DNA of 64,000 nt. Origin: Olleya sp. YS (GTDB lineage: Bacteria; Bacteroidota; Bacteroidia; Flavobacteriales; Flavobacteriaceae). A program made the position numbers and the translations under genes. The stretch lies in NCBI RefSeq assembly GCF_029760915.1, contig NZ_CP121685.1:1896001-1960000 (forward strand), read 5' to 3'. This document shows, one piece after another, positions 58,463 to 64,000 of this stretch. Numbering within the stretch: position 1 is the stretch's first letter; each line of letters begins with the position of its first letter. The notes under the pieces were generated by a model. It did no database searches. It was not told where the DNA came from and was given only the letters and a program-made list of their open reading frames with translations.

Positions 58463-61400
58463 ATGATACGACAAATACTTTTTTTGTTTGCCTCTTTTTT
58501 AATTTCGATAACTACATACGGTCAAGTTATAGCTAATCAACCTTCAGATTTAGAAGTTTGTGATGATGATTTAGACGGTATTTACGATTGGGATTTAACC
58601 GTTCAAGATGCTACTATTTTAGGTGGTCAAGACCCAAACACGTTTCAGGTGACCTATCATATTTCTCAACAGGAAGCTATTTCGGCAGTTAATGCACTGT
58701 CAAGTCCTTTTGCTAATACTGTAAATCCACAAACTATATATGCAGCAGTTATGGATTTAACTACTGGTAATACTGTAACTACCAGTTTTAATCTGATGGT
58801 TAATCAGTCTACCGTCGCTAATTTTGGTTATGATAATGCAATTTGTGACGGAGAATCCATCGTGCTTAATCCAAATCTAGACCCTAATTACGTCTATCAA
58901 TGGAATACAGGTGAAAGTACTGCTACTATAACAACTAATATAGGTGGTGTCTACACGGTTGATATTTATGATCCTATTACTGGATGCCAAAGCACTAATA
59001 CCATTGAAGTAATTAGTTACGACATTCCGATTTTAACTACACCAAGCGATTTAACAGCTTGTTTAAACGATACGGTGTCTTTGATAAGTCATACATCTAA
59101 TATTGTACAAAACGCACCTGCAAATTTTGCTTATGAAATATCCTTTTTCCTATCGCAAGCAGATGCAGACAATAATGTAAGCCCTATAACTAATTCCACA
59201 GCTTATCAAGCTTTACAAACCGAAACTATTTACGTAAGGGTAAGACCTAACTTAACAGACTGTTACTCTACAACAAGTTTTGATTTAATTGTAGATGATT
59301 GTTCTGTAACACCTACGCAGGTAACTTGTGGGACTATTGTAAATACTAATTTTTGTTATGATAATAACGATACCACACAATTTACTTTTGAAAGTAGTGA
59401 TGGCTCACCGTTACAAGTCGTGTTTAACTCTGGATTAACAGAAAACAGTTATGATGAAGTCATTATTTTAGACTCTGATGGTGTGACAGATTTAAATAGC
59501 CAAACTCCTTATGGAAACAATGGAGATTTAACAGGATTAACCTATGTGTCTTCTGGAAGTACTATAACTGTTGGTGTGATATCAGATGGATCCGTTATAG
59601 GTTGCACTAATAGCCCATGGGATTTTGATGTGTTTTGTGTCAATACGACTTCAGTACCTAGTTGTACAACATTAAGCTCACCATTAAATGCTGCAGTTAA
59701 CGTTAATGAAAATGCCTCAATATCTTGGAATAATGCAACAGGTGTTGTAGTTGGTTACAAACTATCTATTGGCACAACTTCTGGTGGTACAGATGTGATT
59801 AATGCTTTAGATATTGGAAACGTACTGACTTATACGCCAACAACCTTGACAACTAGTACAACATACTACGTCACTGTAGTGCCATACAATACTAATGGAG
59901 ATGCAGTTGGATGTACAGAAGAAAGTTTTACAACCAGAACAATTCCTAATCCACCAGTGGGTGTTACTTGTGGTTCTGAACCAGCAACATATATTTTTAC
60001 TGAAGATTTTGAAACAGATATACCAAGCGGTTGGACAGGAACAGCATTTCCAGGTTCTAATGGTGAATGGGATGTGACTGTCGGTGATGCCAACTCTCAA
60101 AATACTGGACCATATGCTTCGTTTAGTGGGAATTCTCATTTAGAGTATGAAGCTAGCGGAAACTCATCTGCTATAGCATCGGCTATTAGTCCAGCAATAG
60201 ATTTAACTAATGCTTTAACGTCTGCAGAATTGTCCTTTTATATGCACGCTTATGGTGCAGAAATAGGAACTTTAAACGTTGGAATTTCTAATGATGCTAC
60301 AGGTCCATTTACAACGCTATTTACTTGGTCTGGAGAGTATCAAGTATCCGAAGCAGAAAACTGGTTGCCTATTGGAGTTAATTTAGATGCTTATTTAGGT
60401 CAAATTATATATATTGAGATTAGTTATGGTGCAACAGGAAACAGTTTTGAAGGCGATTTAGCAATAGACTTTTTACGCGTACAAACATGCGGAACTTTTT
60501 GTGTAGCACCAAGTAATATTACCATAGCTAATATTACAGAATCGACTGCAGATATCTCTTGGACAGCAAATGGAACCGAAACAGCATGGGAATATGTAGT
60601 ACAACCAGTTGGAACAGGAGAGCCTATTGGTGGTGGAATAGTAACTAATACAATACCAGTTGTTGTTACAGGTTTACTGCCTTCAACAGATTACGAGGTT
60701 TGTGTACGTGCAGATTGTGGTGCTAATGGGTTTGGTTTATGGGCATGTTCAAATAGTTTTACAACGTTGCCAGACACCAACTTTATTGTAGATTGTGCTA
60801 CAAACCAATCAGTAAACACGACCTACTGTTATGACAATAATGACACCACAGTATTTACATACACGAGTAGTGATGGATTACCACTTACAATGATTTTTAA
60901 TGCTGGACAAGTAGAGCATAATTTTGACGAACTTATTGTGTATGATTCTGACGGAATTACAAACTTAAATCCATCAACACCTTATGGTAATGCTGGAGAT
61001 TTATCAGGATTAGTCTTTACATCAACAGGAGACTCAATATCGTTCACTATAGACTCAGATATCTCTATAAATTGTAGCAGTAATAATTATACACCTTTAG
61101 ATGTTGAGGTATTTTGTGCTTCAACAGTCAGTTACATACAGGTCAATGCCTTTTTAGATACTAATAACGATGGTATTTTTAATGGAAATGATACGCCTTT
61201 TAACAATGGGTTTTTTACGTATGAAGTTAATGATGATTCGGTTATCAATACCGTAAATTCTACCACAGGAAGTTTTACCATTTTTAATAGTGACGAAACA
61301 AATAGTTATGATATCACTTTTGCTGTTAATTCAGGATATGAAAGTTGTTATAATATACCAACAGCATTGTTCGAAAATATTAGCGCAACAACTGGAAATA

Positions 61401-62512
61401 CAACTGTAGTTGATATTCCGATAGTAGAAATAACACAATGCGAGGATATTGCTGTCTATTTAGTACCATCGATTGCACCAGTTCCAGGATTTTTATACTG
61501 GAACAATGTGGTTATAGAAAACTTAGGCGCTACAACAGTAACTTCTGGTAGTATCGAGTTTGTGCATGATCCTGCTGTAAATTTTGTGGAAGTTTGGAAT
61601 CCACCAGCAACAGGAACAATTACGTTAACTGCAACAGGATTTATTTACGATTTTGTAAACTTACAACCAGGACAATCCATTACTATGTATCCAGATATGA
61701 CAGTACCAGCTTCGGTAGCTTTAGGAACTATGCTAACCAATAGTGTGTCATATATTACCACAACCAATGATATTATATCAGATAATAATTCGGCTTCAGT
61801 AACCCAAGAAGTGGTAGGCTCTTATGACCCTAATGATATTACTGAGTCTTATGGTCCAGACGTAGTTTATGATGATTTTATTACAACTAATGAGTATTTG
61901 TATTACACCATTCGTTTTCAAAATCTTGGAACTGCAGAAGCGGTAAATATCAGAATAGAAAATACATTAGATGCTTTATTAGACAAAACTACTATTCAAA
62001 TGATGGAAGCCAGTCATAATGTTGTCATGCATAGATTAGACAACCAATTAACTTGGACATTTGATAATATTTATCTACCAGCAGAAATACAAGACGAACG
62101 TGGTAGTCATGGTCATATAGTCTACAAAATTAAACCTCTAGCTGGTTACAATGTTGGTACTATTATCCCAAATACTGCCGAAATCTATTTCGATTTTAAT
62201 GCAGCAGTAGTTACCAATACCTTTAACACCACTTTTGTAACACCTCAATTATCTGTTGACGAGTTTAACACCAAAGCATTTAATCTATATCCAAATCCTG
62301 CAACTGCAGATGTCACGATTCAATTCAATAACGCTTTACGCGGAAGCTACGCCTTGACAGTAATAGATATTCAGGGTAAACAAGTATTGTCTGCTAAAGT
62401 TAATATAGATAGCTCAACTACTTTTAATGTTAGTAGTTTAGAAAGTGGAATGTATTTTGTTAAACTGAAAAATAGCAATGCAGAGCATATCCAAAAGCTA
62501 ATTATAAAGTAA
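58463..62512 (+). CDS. Large T9SS-sorted surface protein with paired CUB-like, MAM-like and Fn3 domains
   Basis: 1349 residues. Signal peptide to about residue 20; an Asp-rich N-terminal region (PSDLEVCDDDLDGIYDWDLT); a CUB-like domain (about 285-395, FCYDNNDTTQF to FDVFC) and a second copy (about 770-890); an Fn3-like strand set (about 400-490); a MAM or choice-of-anchor-like domain (about 510-675, FTEDFETDIPSGW); an Fn3 domain (about 680-770); a conserved SYDPNDI domain (about 1120-1260) typical of large Bacteroidetes surface proteins; and a T9SS type A sorting tail (NLYPNPATADVTIQF to LIIK). It is probably an adhesin or matrix protein. No enzyme motif is seen. Confidence 0.93.
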   Translation: MIRQILFLFASFLISITTYGQVIANQPSDLEVCDDDLDGIYDWDLTVQDATILGGQDPNTFQVTYHISQQEAISAVNALSSPFANTVNPQTIYAAVMDLTTGNTVTTSFNLMVNQSTVANFGYDNAICDGESIVLNPNLDPNYVYQWNTGESTATITTNIGGVYTVDIYDPITGCQSTNTIEVISYDIPILTTPSDLTACLNDTVSLISHTSNIVQNAPANFAYEISFFLSQADADNNVSPITNSTAYQALQTETIYVRVRPNLTDCYSTTSFDLIVDDCSVTPTQVTCGTIVNTNFCYDNNDTTQFTFESSDGSPLQVVFNSGLTENSYDEVIILDSDGVTDLNSQTPYGNNGDLTGLTYVSSGSTITVGVISDGSVIGCTNSPWDFDVFCVNTTSVPSCTTLSSPLNAAVNVNENASISWNNATGVVVGYKLSIGTTSGGTDVINALDIGNVLTYTPTTLTTSTTYYVTVVPYNTNGDAVGCTEESFTTRTIPNPPVGVTCGSEPATYIFTEDFETDIPSGWTGTAFPGSNGEWDVTVGDANSQNTGPYASFSGNSHLEYEASGNSSAIASAISPAIDLTNALTSAELSFYMHAYGAEIGTLNVGISNDATGPFTTLFTWSGEYQVSEAENWLPIGVNLDAYLGQIIYIEISYGATGNSFEGDLAIDFLRVQTCGTFCVAPSNITIANITESTADISWTANGTETAWEYVVQPVGTGEPIGGGIVTNTIPVVVTGLLPSTDYEVCVRADCGANGFGLWACSNSFTTLPDTNFIVDCATNQSVNTTYCYDNNDTTVFTYTSSDGLPLTMIFNAGQVEHNFDELIVYDSDGITNLNPSTPYGNAGDLSGLVFTSTGDSISFTIDSDISINCSSNNYTPLDVEVFCASTVSYIQVNAFLDTNNDGIFNGNDTPFNNGFFTYEVNDDSVINTVNSTTGSFTIFNSDETNSYDITFAVNSGYESCYNIPTALFENISATTGNTTVVDIPIVEITQCEDIAVYLVPSIAPVPGFLYWNNVVIENLGATTVTSGSIEFVHDPAVNFVEVWNPPATGTITLTATGFIYDFVNLQPGQSITMYPDMTVPASVALGTMLTNSVSYITTTNDIISDNNSASVTQEVVGSYDPNDITESYGPDVVYDDFITTNEYLYYTIRFQNLGTAEAVNIRIENTLDALLDKTTIQMMEASHNVVMHRLDNQLTWTFDNIYLPAEIQDERGSHGHIVYKIKPLAGYNVGTIIPNTAEIYFDFNAAVVTNTFNTTFVTPQLSVDEFNTKAFNLYPNPATADVTIQFNNALRGSYALTVIDIQGKQVLSAKVNIDSSTTFNVSSLESGMYFVKLKNSNAEHIQKLIIK

Positions 62513-62530
62513 TTATTTAGTTAAAATTTT

Positions 62531-62556
62531 GTCACACTAAGCATAGTCGAAGTGTA
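62531..62556. repeat. Degenerate copy of the GTAGTCGAAGT repeat
   Basis: GTCACACTAAGCATAGTCGA followed by AGTGTA, with weak inverted ends (CAC/GTG), next to a terminator. Confidence 0.55.
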
Positions 62557-62590
62557 AAAGCTTCAGTATAACCACTGAAGCTTTTTTTTG
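62556..62590 (+). terminator. Terminator after the T9SS protein gene
   Basis: AAAAGCTTCAGT pairs with ACTGAAGCTTTT, followed by Ts. Confidence 0.9.
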
Positions 62591-62644
62591 TAAAGAATAA
62601 TAATTAACTCCGACAGACTATAAAATTATAAAATCAACCTTTAA

Positions 62645-63448
62645 ATGAAACGTATACCATTCGTATTACTAATTGCCTTATTATTTATATCGTGTAAAAA
62701 TGATACAACTTCTAAAACTGAAATTGATACAGACTATTCCAAAGAAACATTAAACGTAACTACATCTATTTATCCAGAAAATATAACTAAGGTATTTGAT
62801 GCTCATGGTGGAATAGACGTATGGAATACGATGCAATCTCTAGAGTTTACAATGAAAAAGCCTGATGGAGATGAGGTGACTTTAACTAATTTAAAATCTA
62901 GAGAATCACTCATTACCATGCCAGATTATACTATAGGTTATGATGGTAATATGGTTTGGTTAAATTCTACAACGGATCAAGACTATTCAGGAAATCCGAA
63001 GTTTTACTACAATTTGATGTTTTACTTTTATGCAATGCCATTTATTTTAGCGGATGATGGTATTAATTATCAAAATGTAGAGCCTCAAACATTTGAAAAC
63101 ACAACCTATCCAGGAATTAAAATTAGTTATGAAAATGAAGTAGGAGAGTCACCAGAAGACGAATATATTTTATATTACAATCCTGACACCTATAAAATGG
63201 AATGGTTAGGGTATACTGTTACTTACTTTACAAAGGAGAAGAGTAAAAAATGGTCTTTTATTAAGTATAGTAATTGGCAAACTGTTAAGGGATTATTATT
63301 ACCAGAAACGTTAACATGGTATAAGGTGGAGAATAATGTACCTGTCGAAGTTCGCAATGATTTAAAATTTACGGATATTAAATTATCAAAAGCCAAAGTA
63401 GATAAATTGAAATTTACAAAACCTGAAGATGCTAAAATTATACAATAA
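62645..63448 (+). CDS. DUF6503-type lipoprotein
   Basis: 267 residues with a lipoprotein signal (Cys17 in LFISC). The mature part resembles the DUF6503 family: FDAHGGIDVWNTMQSLEFTM near the N-terminus, YTIGYDGNMVWLN, and a C-terminal KWSFIKYSNWQTVKGLLLPETL (quoted in part). Such proteins share a lipoprotein-carrier-like (LolA/LolB) beta-sheet with half-open barrel shape, so it may bind a lipid. Function is not established. Single gene with a shared terminator. Confidence 0.82.
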   Translation: MKRIPFVLLIALLFISCKNDTTSKTEIDTDYSKETLNVTTSIYPENITKVFDAHGGIDVWNTMQSLEFTMKKPDGDEVTLTNLKSRESLITMPDYTIGYDGNMVWLNSTTDQDYSGNPKFYYNLMFYFYAMPFILADDGINYQNVEPQTFENTTYPGIKISYENEVGESPEDEYILYYNPDTYKMEWLGYTVTYFTKEKSKKWSFIKYSNWQTVKGLLLPETLTWYKVENNVPVEVRNDLKFTDIKLSKAKVDKLKFTKPEDAKIIQ

Positions 63449-63476
63449 AAAAAGCGACCAAATGGTCGCTTTTTTT
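63447..63476. terminator. Bidirectional terminator
   Basis: AAAAAGCGACC pairs with GGTCGCTTTTT, with A and T runs, between convergent genes; it overlaps both stop codons. Confidence 0.9.
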
Positions 63477-63840
63477 ATTCGTGATTTATAATTAAAGGTG
63501 TGCGTTGCTGAGTATTGAAAAAATTACCAGTAAACATAATACGTTGTAACTCGACATCTAAACTAGGTCTAGCATCTATCTGAAGTCCTTCAAAAGAGCG
63601 TCCAAGGTTTTCTGTATTAACTATTAACTGACCTTGTCTAATTTCATCAAAGCGTTTAATAATAGTGGTAGTTTCATTAATATGTTCACTTATTGCTCTA
63701 AGTTTATTGTATATCTCTTCAAATCCTTGATAATTTATTGTTTGGTCAATAGCATTTGTTTGATTATTATCAACTAGTATCTCTTGAGATAGTCCAAAAC
63801 AACTCATTAAAGTCATGCAAATAGTGAATACATATTTCAT
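63475..63840 (-). CDS. Hypothetical secreted helical protein
   Basis: 121 residues with a signal peptide ending near FGLSQ (residue 19). The mature part is mainly alpha-helical with a heptad-like stretch (YNKLRAISEHINETTTIIKR). I do not recognise a family. It follows the amidohydrolase gene on the same strand after 15 bases, so the two are probably cotranscribed. Confidence 0.7.
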   Translation of the reverse strand: MKYVFTICMTLMSCFGLSQEILVDNNQTNAIDQTINYQGFEEIYNKLRAISEHINETTTIIKRFDEIRQGQLIVNTENLGRSFEGLQIDARPSLDVELQRIMFTGNFFNTQQRTPLIINHE

Positions 63841-63855
63841 ATTAATTCATTTAAA

Positions 63856-64000
63856 TTACTGCTTATATTTAGCAGAATAACGTTTGTATAATTCTGTTTG
63901 ATGTGTCTCAAGACTAATATCACGACCTTGTATAAACGCTTTACTTAATTTATTGGTTCGCATATCTAAAGCATCACCTTCACTAATAAAAAGAGTAGCG
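63856..64000 (-). CDS. Amidohydrolase-family protein, C-terminal end only (runs off the right edge)
   Basis: The last 47 codons of a minus-strand gene. The visible end, ATLFISEGDALDMRTNKLSK then AFIQGRDISLETHQTELYKR, matches the C-terminus of imidazolonepropionase-like amidohydrolases, where GDALDMRT and AFIQG-R form the last strands of the composite beta-sandwich. The catalytic TIM barrel lies outside the window, so substrate and metal ligands cannot be judged. Confidence 0.75.
   Translation of the reverse strand, partial: ATLFISEGDALDMRTNKLSKAFIQGRDISLETHQTELYKRYSAKYKQ

Overview
The window comes from a low-GC member of the Bacteroidetes, almost certainly a Flavobacteriaceae and probably marine or free-living. 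Pointers to this are type IX secretion (T9SS) C-terminal sorting domains on two large secreted proteins, many short N-terminal lipoprotein signals (about 15-21 residues ending in Cys), TAnnTTTG -7 promoter boxes, the paired type II and type III glutamine synthetases, the conserved folP/DUF1599/DoxX/tpiA/prmA/clpS neighbourhood, and families such as DUF1684, DUF4197 and DUF4920. I see no phage, insertion sequence, integrase or CRISPR array.

Layout. 1-10 kb is housekeeping: the end of an ABC exporter; folP, a lipoprotein and the c-di-AMP synthase on the minus strand; DUF1599, a DoxX-type protein, a peptide-type ABC permease, tpiA, prmA, an M57 protease, clpS and a tRNA-Arg. 10-20 kb holds a T9SS-secreted endonuclease I, a BlaI/M56 sensor pair with a three-unit operator, a Na/Ca exchanger, and divergent GSII and GSIII. 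20-31 kb is the most distinctive region: a complete curli (amyloid fibre) locus. It has three consecutive giant CsgA-like subunits made of about 25, 41 and 55 eleven-residue curlin strands. These are followed by a tight operon of a CsgB-like minor subunit, a CsgE fused to two N-terminal CsgH-like domains, CsgF, an enlarged CsgG with a beta-barrel-like extension, and a beta-propeller lipoprotein of unknown role. 31-46 kb has purM, an ABC ATPase, prfA, pyrF, a metal-cofactor binding protein, purU, a 1145-residue fused B12 mutase (IcmF type), a one-domain helicase-like protein, DJ-1/VOC/MFS genes, DUF1684 and crcB. 46-64 kb holds a cytoplasmic tandem-domain protein of unknown function, a dipeptidyl peptidase III, ilvE, mnmD, a TIGR01777 oxidoreductase, an M48 protease, a TrmH-type methyltransferase, a large T9SS surface protein and the start of a minus-strand operon with an amidohydrolase.

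How the genes work together. In the curli locus the CsgA proteins would be exported through the CsgG pore with CsgE and CsgF, with CsgB nucleating the fibre. The CsgH-like domains offer an amyloid-inhibiting chaperone activity in the same polypeptide as CsgE, and no separate csgC or csgH was found here. No csgD is adjacent, but paired TACGTA boxes lie upstream of csgA2 and csgA3, and all three csgA genes share a leader box and a conserved palindrome in the signal-peptide codons. Dispersed palindromic repeats are scattered between genes. Two of them appear to lie in frame inside the fused mutase gene.
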